A stretch of DNA of 64,000 nt from assembly GCA_039619475.1 (NCBI GenBank), contig CM077115.1:396834557-396898556 (forward strand), in the 5' to 3' direction. Shown here piece by piece: positions 22,135 through 33,936 of the stretch (positions within the stretch are counted from its first letter, which is position 1; the number at the start of each line of letters is the position of its first letter). The notes under the pieces are model-generated. The model worked only from the letters and a program-made list of their open reading frames with translations. It was not told where the DNA came from and made no database searches. Made by a program: the position numbers and the translations under genes. This stretch comes from Icerya purchasi. Lineage: Eukaryota; Arthropoda; Insecta; Hemiptera; Monophlebidae.

Positions 22135-23062
22135 GTTTTTGTTCATTGCCCTCAAGGACTTCAGAAAGGGAACTAGAGAGGCGTAATATACGAGAATTCG
22201 ACTAAATGTTAAAAATTCATTCGAGATTTCCCATTCTGAGCGCTCCGTTATAATTTTCTAAGCGAGGGCCAACTGATAACTATTTTAGAGTACATGCGAA
22301 AATGCGTCTCCGATTAATTGGCCAACTCGTAATCAGAATTCAAACGATACTGGCCAACTCTGGTAACTAGTAGTCGACCACCAAAATACTCAACAAATTT
22401 TTTGTAAAAGTAAATCGTTTCGACACTTGTACGTTCCTCAATTTTCTCTCTACGCTACACACCGAACACCGGCTAGGCAACGTAAATTATTGCTTATTTC
22501 CAGGCGAGCCGGTAAAAACTCTTAATAAATACAAAAACCAGAGAAATCACAGTTCAAATTTCATTCGGCTGTGTCAAAAAGCACGAATTATTATTCACTT
22601 TCACGGATAAAGTAATTGAATTATTAACCGTATTATCGGGGCTATTTTATTTACATAATTGACAATATACCTTCATTGTTTTTATAAGAGAACATTTGTA
22701 AATTTAATTTATCGATGAAAAATATACGAAAATAAGAAACCATTAATAATCTGTTAACTAAGAAAACAATAAAGATCTTACTCTGAATTTTGATCCAGTT
22801 ATTACTAATTTACTCTACCTTGAGATAGGTCCGGTAAGTGAGTTATTTACCGGTCGAGAATAAAATGGTCGATTTTTTACATAGCCGGGGCATGATAAAA
22901 GAAACGTTGAGAAGCACTGTTCCGAGGAGATCATCAGGCCGTCGTCAGCGACGAGTTGGCCTATATGTTAGGATCACAAAGAAATTACCTGATTTTCTTT
23001 TTCAATTACAAGTTGGCGTGTCTTTCTTAATTACCTTCGAAATTTTTTGGTTACCAGTTGGC
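22135..23062 (+). mobile_element. Unnamed interspersed repeat, copy A (uninterrupted), DNA-transposon-like
   Basis: About 930 bases, matched in the same orientation by 45435-48102. Both copies start at TTTTTGTTCAT followed by CCTCAAGGACTTCAGAAAGG and share long near-identical blocks (for example 22266-22660). There is a mirror-image motif array. Forward motifs GCCAACT-(1-3 nt)-GTAA lie at 22268-22280, 22321-22334 and 22353-22367. Reversed motifs TTAC-AGTTGGC or GAGTTGGC lie at 22953-22960, 23003-23017 and 23049-23062. Such opposed sub-terminal motif arrays are what transposase-binding ends of DNA transposons or foldback elements look like. No transposase frame is present, so the copy would be non-autonomous. 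Exact termini and target duplication are not resolved, and I do not recognise the family. ATTTACAT at 22649-22656 is the uninterrupted version of the site that carries an insertion in copy B. Confidence 0.6.
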
Positions 23063-25980
23063 TATTTCACAAATATTAACAATGATCGGATGGGATATCG
23101 CCGGTCCGGGGAGCGGGAGAAAGTATGCATAAATAACCTTAGCCTCAAGAAGTATCCGCTTCTCGAATAATACGAGGTGTAAATGTTCTAGATCTGTAAA
23201 ATACAATTCATCATAAAAAATTGTTCACATTTATCCTTTTGAATGTCGGGCGTTCAGATAAATTCTGTCGAGGAATTCCTTATGTACCGCGAACGATGAA
23301 TTTCTACCGCGAGATCTAGAGATGCGAAAACCCGAAGTTGCCGTCGGTGAATTTATTTTCCATATTGTTTCTTTACGTTTCTTTTTAATAATGTCATTTA
23401 TTTTTAATATGGCATTATCATCTACTTCATCTCGTCGAGTTTATCTAAAACTTTTCGACTCAAATTCGCTAACTGCTTTTTAGTCTGTATGCACGTTTAT
23501 TTAGCTATAAATGTTATTTCCATCGAAGTTTTAGTCGTGTGTCCGGGAAATTCAAAAGTGCGATAATGGATAAAAACGGACGTATTAAACAGACACCGGG
23601 CAGTCGGGTTGTAGCAATTAAATATATTAACGACCAGAGCGAAATTTCCATTTTAATAATTGAACAGAGTAGCGCCCTAGTGTAAAAGTACACATCTCTG
23701 TAAATGTAAACAATCACAAAAAAAGTAAATGTTTCTTTTTTTCTTTGATGATTTTTAATTAGAAATTCGCTAGAAAAAATGGAAAAAGGAAAAGAATCAA
23801 AGGTATTTTCTTTCTTTTAGGACAGTTCGGACAGCAACTGACCGATAGAAAATAATAGAAAATAATAGAAAGTAATAATCTTTCAATTTTCTATTAGATA
23901 TTGAGTCGGCGAAAGGAGTACAGGAGAAGAATACTAATAAAGGGCACTTTTAATTCAGCGTATCGTTTACACCTATTAACGATATCGTATGAAAGGCCGA
24001 GTTTGCGTTGTCGACGAAGCTTCGAACGGGCGGGAAGGGAAGCAAACGTCAAACCTTTTTGTAATTTCTGCTAGACTGGCGCGCAAATTCTTCCATACTT
24101 TGAAACTCTAAAAGTTGACTGTGCGTTCGGCTTTTTCTGCTATGCGGAGCGAGAAAAGGCCGAATAAGGTGCTCGGTTTTGAATAAGCCGATAAAAGCGT
24201 TTTCCTTTGACGGAGTCTGGTGTCAATTAAAAGTTGCGATACGTTTTCATTAGTAATAAAGTTGTCGTGGCTGTTGTCGTTATGTAACGTATATTTCAAT
24301 CGTGGCTTGTGGCAACGCTTTAACAACTACATTACGGCGGTGTAGATTGTAGCTGATAAACAATTATACAGCAGGAAGTGAATTTTTCAAGTAAATCACT
24401 TGGCATCGAGTCTCCTCCGTGGCAGCACCGCGAACAGCCTTAATAGTATAAATGCAGCAATAACAGTGTACCGCTGATAGTAGTGATAGCGTTCGTCTGG
24501 AATGATACATGAACCCGGTATAAACGAATCAATCAGTTCTCGAATGACTCTGTGCCGGGAGAAGTGTATAAGGTTCTCCGTTTTAATAAGGTTATACGCG
24601 GGAGATATATGCGTTGCGATAATATCCTCATTCTGGATTTCTATGCGAGAGAGCGGCGAGCACACTAGTACGCGTTGATAACGGGCTAGAAGCAGTGGAA
24701 AAGGGAAATGAAGAGAAACAAAGAGGAAAAAAAGAGCTGGAATGGAATCGTTGATATCTTTATTAAATTCACGCGTGGCAGGAATCTCTAGCTATGATAA
24801 AGCTTTTTGTACTACTGCGCTAAGAAGTTATGTGTACCGAGTCACACATATTTTCGTATGCTATATGTGCGCGCATACATAAAATAAAACGTAGCAACGG
24901 GCACCGATCTGCGCCTGTATTAAACAATAATGCCTTTTACTAGTTATAGCGTTGTTATTGTTTTTATCTATGCTTACCTGCGCCAGATGAAGTACCGGAC
25001 TTGTCCTATTATAGCAACAATCCATACTTACAGCTTCCATACACGATCCGAAGCTGACTAATCTCATTCAGAGATCTGGTCGTTCCGCCGTTTCTTCTTT
25101 CTCATATTATCCGTTCTTGACAACTTATTTTCATTTTTCTCATAATAGCCGACAGACAACGGCGACCAAACTGACATATCCAACTTTATGATTTGTTCTC
25201 AGCTTCGCTTCGTACCTCGCGCCCTTCTTGCTCCGTCCTTCCGCTCCGGCTACTACGCCTCTATGCGCGACATCTTCTAATTGCATATTTTAAAAGTCTA
25301 ATCTTTTAGTGCTCCTTGCCGGGTTTTTTTTTTTTTTCGCCTTCCCTGTTTCAGTTTTCGTAAATTATGCGCATTTACCTGTATTTAGGGTTCTTTTCTC
25401 TCTCGTGGTATAATTTCGCGTTAATTAGAAACAAACGGAAACCGGCTTTTTTCAAACGATAATCTTTACTAATGAAGATAAAAATTTAGTGAAAATTACG
25501 TAATAGAAAAGTCTTTTTTTTTTCTTTTTTTTTTTGTTTTGCGTAAAAAACCAACAAAATAACACGTCTCTAACGATTACACAGACACTTGCTAATTAAA
25601 TGTCAACCGAGAAAATTGAAGCTAGTTGAGAATTCTATTAACTTGTTTGTCGAACTTATAGAGAATATAATAAATATAATTACAAAAATAACGAACAGTT
25701 TAATTTTTTAATTTTTTTTTTTCGCGATAGAAAAATCCTTCGTATTGCTGGCGGTTTGCCTTTGTATAATTATTAAGCCGATTTATATAATAGTCTGTTT
25801 TATTCCATAACTCTTTTATTAACTATTTTATTTAAAATAATGTATAGAATATTCACATCGGCTCAATCTATTCTTTAACTTATTTTGTTTAATAATTCAT
25901 TTATTATTAATAATTTAATTTTTTCAATTTAAAATATATTATTGACCGAAATCTTATTAATAGTGTAAAGTAAAAATATA
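23063..25980. other. Noncoding stretch
   Basis: No supported gene in about 2.9 kb. A small AAAATAATAG triplication lies near 23848-23877. Sub-regions near 24.0-24.7 kb and 25.2-25.3 kb are richer in CpG but lack a splice-and-frame structure I can defend. T-runs occur at 25324-25337 and 25517-25534. Confidence 0.5.
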
Positions 25981-25984
25981 AGGA

Positions 25985-26072
25985 CTACTATTATTATTAT
26001 TACTATTATTAATTATTACTATTATTAATTATTATTATTATTAATTATTATTATTACTAATATTATTATTGT
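25985..26072. repeat. (TTA)n/(ATTATT)n microsatellite
   Basis: Imperfect TTATTA reiteration immediately upstream of the mariner element. It is AT-rich sequence that offers many TA targets. Confidence 0.9.
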
Positions 26073-26153
26073 CAATTAAATTGAAAAGATAAAATGAAAA
26101 GTTAGTATTTCTAGGTTTTTTGCAGAATGCTAGTAATTATAAATTTCGTAATA

Positions 26154-26182
26154 CACCCTGTCAAGAAAGTATCGGGAATTGT
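26154..26182 (+). repeat. Mariner terminal inverted repeat, end next to the transposase stop codon
   Basis: Begins CACCCTGTCAAGAAAGTATC and is identical over 29 bases to the inverted copy at the other end. The 30th base differs (T versus C). It overlaps no coding sequence; the transposase stop codon is 20 bases inward. Confidence 0.97.
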
Positions 26183-26201
26183 TAAATAAAACGAACAATT
26201 T

Positions 26202-27278
26202 TTAATTTTCATCCAAATTTATTTTGTCACCTTCAAAATAACATCCATTCGAAGCGATGCACATATGCCAACGCTTTTTCCACTCGGCAAAGCACTTCTG
26301 ATAGGCGGTTTCCGGGATGGCCTTTAGCTCTCGCGTCGCATTCGTCTTGATGTCATCAATCGATTCGAAGCGCATTCCCCGTAGCGGAAATTTGAGTTTT
26401 GAGAATAGGAAGAAGTCGCAGGGTGCTAAATCTGGTGAATACGGCGGTTGTTCGATGATATTTACCGAGTGTTTGGCCAAAAACTCATTCACAATTATGG
26501 CTTTGTGAGACGGCGCATTATCGTGATGGAGAATCCAAGAATTGTCGACCCACAAATCGTTACGTTTACGACGGATAGCCTCTCTCAAACGTCTCAAAAC
26601 ACTTAAGTAAAACTCTTTGGTGACTGTCTGTCCGGCTGGCACATATTCATAGTGTACCACGCCTCGAATATCGAAGAAAACAATCAACATGATCTTCACT
26701 TTCGATCGGCTTTGGCGAGGTTTTTTCGGCTTTGGCGCGCCAATTGGCCGCCATTCGGACGATTGCTGGTTCGTAAGCGTGTCGTACTCGTACACCCATG
26801 TCTCGTCACCAGTAATTATCTTTTCCAAGAAGGTAGGATCCAAATTGGCTCGATCCAGCATGTCTGCAGCTACCTGTTCTCGGTACTTTTTTTGAAAGAA
26901 ATTCAGGTCTTTCGGAACAAGCCGAGCCGCAACGCGTTGCATACCCAATTTTTCGTGCACAATCGTACGTACGCTCTCGTGTGACATGCCCAATCCATGA
27001 GCCATCTCTCTCAAGCTCGCATTACAATTTTCAGCAACGATTTCCTTGATTTTATCGACGTTATCATCGGTCACACTCGTTGAAGGCCGTCCAGAGCGAG
27101 GCATGTCTTCGACCGTCTCCCGACCATCCTTGAACGCTCTGTACCACTCGTAAACCCGCGTTTTTGATAAAGCAGATTCACCAAAAGCCTTCTGTAACAT
27201 TTTCAGTGTATCGGCACAAGAAATTTCGTTCGAAACACAGAATTTAACACAAGTACGTTGTTCAATATTTTCACTCAT
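26202..27278 (-). CDS. Mariner-family transposase, intact (358 aa)
   Basis: This DNA transposase binds the element's inverted repeats and cuts and pastes the element into TA sites in the nucleus. I chose the ATG at 27278 (protein start MSENIEQRTC), which gives 358 residues. This is close to the ~345 usual for mariners and matches their typical N-terminus. The frame is open for 38 more codons upstream, but that extension is not mariner-like and probably lies in the 5' UTR. The N-terminal half (about 1-115) holds two helix-turn-helix DNA-binding segments; the second is visible around SLREMAHGLGMSHESVR (88-104). The linker, usually WVPHEL, reads RLVPKDL at 119-125. The catalytic triad is complete: D158 in TGDETWVYEYD, D253 in HHDNAPSH and D288 in SPDLAPCDFF. 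The 34 residues between the last two give the D,D34D signature of mariner, as opposed to Tc1 (D34E). YSPDLAP lies at 280-286. There are no internal stops or frameshifts. Subfamily not certain. Confidence 0.96.
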   Translation of the reverse strand: MSENIEQRTCVKFCVSNEISCADTLKMLQKAFGESALSKTRVYEWYRAFKDGRETVEDMPRSGRPSTSVTDDNVDKIKEIVAENCNASLREMAHGLGMSHESVRTIVHEKLGMQRVAARLVPKDLNFFQKKYREQVAADMLDRANLDPTFLEKIITGDETWVYEYDTLTNQQSSEWRPIGAPKPKKPRQSRSKVKIMLIVFFDIRGVVHYEYVPAGQTVTKEFYLSVLRRLREAIRRKRNDLWVDNSWILHHDNAPSHKAIIVNEFLAKHSVNIIEQPPYSPDLAPCDFFLFSKLKFPLRGMRFESIDDIKTNATRELKAIPETAYQKCFAEWKKRWHMCIASNGCYFEGDKINLDEN

Positions 27279-27443
27279 TGTAAAACTTCGACAAAACACT
27301 TCAAGGTCGACTGATTTTAACAGCTGCTGTAAACACACTGGTTGACAGATCGCGCTAAAAATAGGCATCATAATACAAAACAGTTGTACCAACCTGGAAA
27401 AAAAAAATTATCTGCCTAGCTATTACCCGGGAGATTTAAATTG

Positions 27444-27472
27444 ACAATTCCCGATACTTTCTTGACAGGGTG
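27444..27472 (-). repeat. Mariner terminal inverted repeat, transposase 5' side
   Basis: Reverse complement of 26154-26182 over all 29 bases. An A-run (27400-27408) and the presumed transposase promoter and 5' UTR lie between this repeat and the start codon at 27278. Confidence 0.97.
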
Positions 27473-27474
27473 TA

Positions 27475-29794
27475 TTGTTTTTACTAATTACACCTGTATG
27501 ACTGATATTTCATAAAAATTAAAATTTTTTATATTTATTCCAACTTGTCTCCGTACTATTTTAATTGAAAAAATTAAAAATAAAAATGAAGATCAGAGTT
27601 CTTACGAAATAAAAAAATCGACGTGAGAATTATAGATTATTAGTACGTAGGCCATAAGTCGTTAATAAAAAATTTTGTAATATTTACGAAAATCTATTAA
27701 TTAAGCGGCGGCTGTTGCTCTAATATTACACTAAAATCCAACACACAATGAAATTCTTTTATGAAATTCAGACGCGCTGGGATAAATTCATGTTCATTAA
27801 TTAATACTATTTAAATATCGGGCGCATTGTTTTAAAGTAAAAAAATTCAAAATTATTGATGCCAGCTTTTTTATTTTCATATCGTTCGAAATTACAATCG
27901 CATTCACCGGTTAATTAATAATGTAGTGATATAGTTTTTTCTTACTTCCCCGCACAACCTCTTTTCTCCTGATTGATTATTAATTGATAAAGGTTTTAAT
28001 TTTGATAATTATACTTCCACGAAATCATAGGAAATCTTTTTCCACGATTTTTTCAACTCAAAGTTCGTAATGGAGACCGTACACGTAAGATTCACATTTA
28101 AAAATGCCAATGCTAACGGTAATATTGCCGGGGAAATATTGAAAAAAACATACCAAAAGACGTATGCGTTGTCTTTCTTACTCTATTTCGTTCGTCGAAT
28201 TGAAGGTAACGAATTTCGTAAACGCCAGTGGAAAGAAAATAAACTTTATAATTATTTCTAGTTTTTATATTTTCTGCGAATATGTGTTTTATACTGTACT
28301 AGAGCGTACTGATGCGAAATCTGTAAGAGCACCTAAGCTTTATTGAACACAATCGATGATTAGCTGCTAGAAACGTAAAGGTGAAAAAAATGTTCGCTGA
28401 TGTCTTAGTTCTCCAATTGACTCTGTGTGCTCTATCATGTGTAAAAAGAATCACGGTTAAGTTACGATCTAAATTTCCAAGTGAATCCGTTCTTATTTAC
28501 TCATCTACCGTGTTACTTTTTGCTATCGGTTAAATAAAATTATATAAATCCATTTTACAGCTCAACTATAAAATAATGCGAATGGAAAAATTTAATTTAA
28601 TTAGGGAAAAAAGGATTACATAAAACTAAAAGCGAAACGGTCATTTAAACAACAACGAAGTCTGCAAATATTTTAGCGGACAAATCGAATTTCTATTCGA
28701 AATGGGTCCGGAGAAACCAACTTCAGAGAAATTTCTAGTCACGATTTTCCGATTATTTAACAATATTGTTCATTGGAAGACACGTCATTTTCAGCGGTCT
28801 ACACATTCAACGAGATGTACAACGGAAATTCTCCATTCGAAACTTTGTTCGCATTTTTTTATTATTCACGAGGTAATTTACATTATTTTATAAGAATGTG
28901 AAAACTAAAAATTGAAAGATACGAAAGTAAAAATTATATTGTATCGACTTTTTAAATTAAAAATACGCCGAAATAGTAGGGAAGACGAGATAGGCGAATA
29001 ATTTCTTTCCCATTTTCTTTGTACCGTGGTAATTTCAATGAAATACCAGTTAAAAATCACTATCCAATTTTTCTACAATTTGCCTTTTGTTATCGAGAAT
29101 TTACCGCTCGAATTCCAATTTTTGAATGAGAACAATTTGGCGTTTTTTTCATATTTAAAGTCGCCCCTTTGATGCGACTATAGTGGAGCATACTGACAAA
29201 CGGTACCTTCATTTTCTGCCCTTTTTCAATAAAAATAAATTAAAACGAATACCGATTATTATTAACCTTTTTCTCAAGTACATTAAGAAGAGAATTCGAC
29301 TGTTTTTCTATTTTATTTTTCTTTTGTCTAATTTGAGCTGCTTGGATACTACGACCATTAGGCGCCCATACAAATGGTAATTTGCAATATTTCTAATAAC
29401 GGGATTCGCATTGAAGCCAAACACTGTTAGCTAACGGCAACTGCAGCAGAAAGCTTGTGTATTCGCTTATAGCTCATTATTTGTACTCGTATTTGTACCC
29501 TGCCTAAGTATTTCGTCCAAATTTATATATGTACGCAGTTATTAGGCGATATTCAATATTTCGTATTTTTCTTCCAATCTTTACGAACCATATTCGAATT
29601 ATGAATACTGTTTCGAAATATCCGCTACGGGCGCGGGGGGGGGGATAATTATTTTTGTTCGTTTTTATTAACGGAGTGTGCCTCTTTGCACCGAAAACAA
29701 TAATTACTGCATCGTTTCCAAAAGCGGCAACGTTCCTGCTGCATCTTCAAGTGCGCACTTGTAATCATTTTTTTCATTATCGGTATCTACAGAT
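27475..29794. other. Noncoding stretch
   Basis: No supported gene in about 2.3 kb. Short open frames (about 60-65 codons) have no domain. A G-run lies at 29634-29644. Confidence 0.5.
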
Positions 29795-30379
29795 CAGAGT
29801 TGCGCATTGTGTAATCAATTACGATTACAAAATTATACATATAATCTATGCCCAACCGAAGTCGTAATCGATTACTTTTGATAATCACTTCGTGACAATA
29901 ATAATTGAAACGATGTTAATCATTTGCAATTTATTAATCGTAATTAATAATAAATACGCAATATCGGAGGTTGGTCAAACTCAAAATTGATCAGTACAGT
30001 TGATTACGAGAATATAGAGTGAAATTGAAATATATCCGTCTAGTAATAACAGTTTTAATCTTGCAATAGTTATCTTTTTTTTTTTTTTCATTTATCTTTT
30101 TCCGTCTATTTATACGTATTATTTACCCTGTATTTCTGTACAGCATACACACGCGAACTGCCGAATAGCTATTAATCCCTATATATAAGTATAAATGTAT
30201 TAGGCTCATTCAGTTTAATCTTAATGAAGAGCAGTTCAACTACTATGACAAATCCTCGATTATTACCTCGTAATTATGCGTCACAGTTGGCACTGACTCT
30301 AGTAAAGTACGATAAATTACTAAATAGCCTCAGTTTTTTAAATTTATAACGGAAAGTAATCGACCGCAGCCAACTCTAG
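29795..30379. mobile_element. Candidate hAT-like MITE (~585 bp)
   Basis: The left end reads CAGAGTTGCGCATTGTGTAA and the right end, reverse-complemented, reads CTAGAGTTGGCTGCGGTCGA. They share (C)AGAGTTG followed by similar spacing. Sub-terminal TAATCNATTAC-type motifs recur: GTAATCAATTACGATTAC at 29811, CGTAATCGATTACTTTTG at 29864, GTTGATTACGAG near 29999, and GTAATCGACC at 30356. A CAGAGTTG start with reiterated TAATCGATTAC motifs is a known look for insect hAT-type non-autonomous elements. There is no transposase frame. An 8 bp target duplication is not convincing with these borders, so the ends may be off by a base or two. Confidence 0.45.
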
Positions 30380-33213
30380 CTGAAAACAGAGAATACACGT
30401 TAATTTTATATTCGTGATGAATTACGAAATGCACCCAATTCCGTTGCAAATAATAATATCATCCCGACCGGCTCAGTCACAACAAACTTATTATTCTATA
30501 CAATGAAGACAAATTCTTTAAAATAATATTTGTCTTTTCTATTTCTTCTGAGAACATCTTCTTGACGCTTATAATTCTTAGACTCTGTCACTGCTGTCAA
30601 GAGTGGCACGAAAATAATAAACCTATAAAGTTCGGTTAGTATTGTTCATTCGACAGTTTGTGAGATAAAAAAAAAAAAAAAAAAAAAAAACGAGAAAAAG
30701 GTGTAAAAAACAAGCCATTACGAATTATTTTCATTTTCGAGTGAAAACTATCGCTCGATATGTAGATTTTGTGACAAATATGACGCCGCTGTCAACCAGT
30801 TCTGCCGCTTCCGTATATTTAAAATACCACACTACCTTCATGTCGCCATTAACAATAAACTATTAGAAAATTACTATTGTCGAATTAACTTCTTAAATGT
30901 ACTTACTACATTAAAAATAAACTTAAAACGCCAATTATATTTTTGATACGCTCGTATCAACGGTTAATTGGTCCGATGTGATTCGGTTAGTGGATAAAAG
31001 TTATGCGACCATTTTCAGCTAAGTTATAAATTTAAATCTCGGCCAAATAAAGAGTGGGGCTATTATACAAGTCTGTGTAATACTTGAAATTGCGAAATAA
31101 ATTGATTTAGAACGAGTTTTTTGTCGCTTAATTTTTTTGCAAAAGTATTTTTGAGAACTGTTTTAATACGCTATTTTAAATATTGCATGTTTTTTTTTTT
31201 TTCTTTCTATTCTACGGTAATAATTGTTTCCAGTTCAATGAACAAGAAAAGATGCCCTAAAAATTATTTTTATTAAAATAGATTTTACAATTCCAACTAC
31301 AATGATCAGTGACGTGAGGCTATCACATAGATCGTCCACCCCATGAAATTCTGTAAACATTGCTTTTTTTATATTTCAAGATATATTGATGACAGAAAAG
31401 TATCAAAAATCAAAAACGATTAATTATGCCGCGTTAATTCGAGCGCAGCAAGGTTCCAACTGAAAATCTCCCCCAAAATTAATTTTCGGCGCGCCGCTTC
31501 TATTAATGATAACTAAATAATGACTATTTCGTCACCATGGAGGAACTTTTGGCGCAATTTTGATGTGTTTAAATTTTCAATATTTTTTAATACATATACA
31601 AAAATTTAGCAAATTTTTTTCGCAATTTTGATTGATTTTAAGAAAAAATATATTCGCTTTTGTCCGATTCCGGATAATAAGATTTGCATTTATTTTACAA
31701 AATTCGGATGTTTTTTTTTTCTTATTCGACCGAAATAACACTTCAAATCCAAGATCACGGATACACCAATAAATTATCCACGCACGTTACAAATATCGTG
31801 GACGCACATCCCGAAGGCAAATGCCGCATTTATCGAAAACTCTACTTGGAGTTAGTCATTCGCGTTATAAACACGTACTTACTGAGTTGATACGATAAGA
31901 CTTTATCGCTTATCGTCTGCGACCTTACCACATTTATCGTTCTGTTGTGTGTAATGCAATTAAAATGTGTTCTCAGAAATCTTCGAGAAATTCGTATCAA
32001 TAACCGAGAAACTGTGTAGCACGCAGCTTTTTTAAGCATTGATGTAAGCATTTTTTTCCAAAATATTAAAAAGCCCCCTTTTCAATTTCCAAGAGTCTCC
32101 GTTGTGCGATATTTTAACTCGACACCGGAAGCGATTAAAAAAAAAATTAATGGAAAACGTTTCACAAACATTATCAATTCGTAGCGTTTACTTTTGATGC
32201 AGTACTAATCATTTACCGCACTCCGAGCCAGCATCTAATCAGTCAATTATATTTAAAATCTTTTCATACTCGATTAATATTTTATTAGACCAATGTGATA
32301 ATTTTCGCGGATTCAAGATTGCTTAACTTCTAAGTTGATACACGTGTAGCTAGTTGCATGCACGATAGTTTGAAAAGAGAATGATACTAAAGACCATTCT
32401 GAAAACTTATTTTGCAATATCAAATGTGGCTAGAAGGACAACAAGGACGCACTGAAGAAAAGATATTTCAGGAAAGGGTTGCCTACACTTGAATTTATTT
32501 TCAACGTATAGAATTCAAAAGTTTCGTCAGCTTAATTATCTTCATTGTGAATTTAATCACGTTATGCGCGATTTGATTTCGGTTACAAAATAGACGATCT
32601 AAGATTTTAAACACGAGCACGCCTAAGTAACGCATCAGATGGAAAATGCTCTACACTGCTAATACAATTCTCCACATGTCTGGTTAATTTCTTTTTTTTC
32701 AAGATTTAAAACGGCTGGATGTCTCCTGGCAATAATATTATATACCGTTAGGAAAACTTTTATTCTGTTCGTGATAATCTGTAATAGTCATTGAACAAAA
32801 ACATTTATCGATGCCGGATTTCCTTAGAAAGAAGTAGGTTTGCTATTTTTCATTGAAATAATTAATAGTTTATTTTTTTAATTTTTTTCATACAATTTTT
32901 TTTTTTTTTTTTTTTTTTTGGAATATCATACAATATTAGTTATATAGGAAACTGAAAATCTATTAAAAAAAAAAAAAAAAGAAAAGAAAAAATCTCTATA
33001 GGAATTTTTTTTAAGCCTCATTATATAAGCTTTCACCGATATATAATACCCGTCAGTGCTGATACGGGACTAACTAGCTGGTACACTTTCGGATAAACAA
33101 AGGATAATTATTGGAGTTGTTCCATCAAAAGTTGCAACGTAACATTTCCGTCCGTCATAAGCTGGTAAATAGTACTGTTTCAATGTTTTTATGCAAATTC
33201 ATATATTTTTATC
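30380..33213. other. Noncoding stretch
   Basis: No supported gene in 2.8 kb. Homopolymers include A at 30667-30690, T at 31191-31202, T at 32899-32919 and A at 32966-32981. The open frames at 31684-31890 and 31842-32051 have no recognisable domain. Confidence 0.5.
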
Positions 33214-33936
33214 AAGGGCATATCCAGAGAAAGAGAGACATTTCGCGGAGGGAAATTATGTAATTACATAATATCTTATACGGTAAGTAGTAGACATCAG
33301 GAATACTTTGTTTCATAAAGAAAATCGAATTCTTTAGAAATTTAAAAATGTTTTAAAAATATATAATTATTAGAATTTAATTAAATTTTTAGGTGAAAAA
33401 TTAATTGAATCATAAAATTATAGCTAAAATGGTAGTTTAGAATTTGAATAGTAAATGACTAGAAAGAGAATAGAACGATAGTGTTTTTATTGGACTTTAC
33501 TTCGTTTTCACTTTTGTTAGTAATCCAATCCGAATTCTCTTTATTCGTGAGCAAGTTTAAATATATATATATTCTCATTGAACTACTATTTTTAATTAAA
33601 ATTACAAAATAAAAATTAAAAATAAATAAAAAAGACAAGAGAACGACGACAGTTGCGTTTAAAACAGAATAAAAACCCTACACATTAATAATTTTACTAG
33701 AAAACAGTATTAAATATTAACTCCAAGGTAACATTTATACGAAACTTTTATTGTATAAATTAAATTACTCAGTCGTAAAAGAATTTTTTATCCAGGTTTT
33801 GGTTCTTTTTGGGAGGAAATGTAGTACCCTATTCACCATCCGCCTCTGATTTTTTTCATGGTAATTAAAGTTGATATTTCAATTTTTTTTTCTTTTTGAA
33901 AATTTTTTTCTTTCCAACTTCCGCCTCCAAGGTAAA
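33214..33936 (-). mobile_element. hAT-like interspersed repeat, copy related to the 46.4-47.1 kb segment
   Basis: In reverse complement this ~720 base stretch matches 46447-47127, with many substitutions and small indels. It shares the GGAGGAAATGTA...ACCCTAT block, the long AT-rich middle (GAATTCTCTTTATTC at about 33531), and TATAATATCTTACG-like sequence near the end. One edge (33214, CAAGGGCATATCCAGAG) corresponds to the hAT-type terminus CAGGGGCGGATCC of the other copy. A second terminus-like string, CAGAGGCGGATGG in reverse sense, ends at about 33848, but similarity continues past it to about 33936. It is therefore internal to the repeat unit. No intact frame. Non-autonomous and old. Confidence 0.6.

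Larger units (their letters stand above)
26154..27472 (-). mobile_element. Complete mariner element (1,319 bp) with TA target duplication
   Basis: The element is bounded by 29 bp terminal inverted repeats that are identical base for base (26154-26182 and 27444-27472). It is flanked on each side by the dinucleotide TA (26152-26153 and 27473-27474), the target duplication of the Tc1/mariner superfamily. It carries one open transposase frame on the minus strand. Total length is the usual ~1.3 kb for mariners. Identical ends, an unbroken frame and catalytic residues in place argue for a recent insertion. It lies in AT-rich noncoding DNA, apparently without disrupting a host gene. Confidence 0.97.

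Noticed and set aside
10726..23140. Shared 15-mer TGCATAAATAACCTT at 10726-10740 and 23126-23140, POU/homeodomain-like
   Set aside because: A single exact 15-mer shared between two AT-rich sites is expected by chance at about this frequency in 64 kb, and the flanks do not match.
27279..27392. 38-residue N-terminal extension of the mariner transposase frame
   Set aside because: The extension does not resemble mariner N-termini, while the internal MSEN start gives the expected length and N-terminal sequence.
33206..33856. Apparent 8 bp target duplication (ATTTTTAT / ATTTTTTT) for a 635 bp element at 33214-33848
   Set aside because: Similarity to the 46 kb copy continues beyond 33848 to about 33936, so the right-hand border is internal and the A/T-rich match is coincidental.
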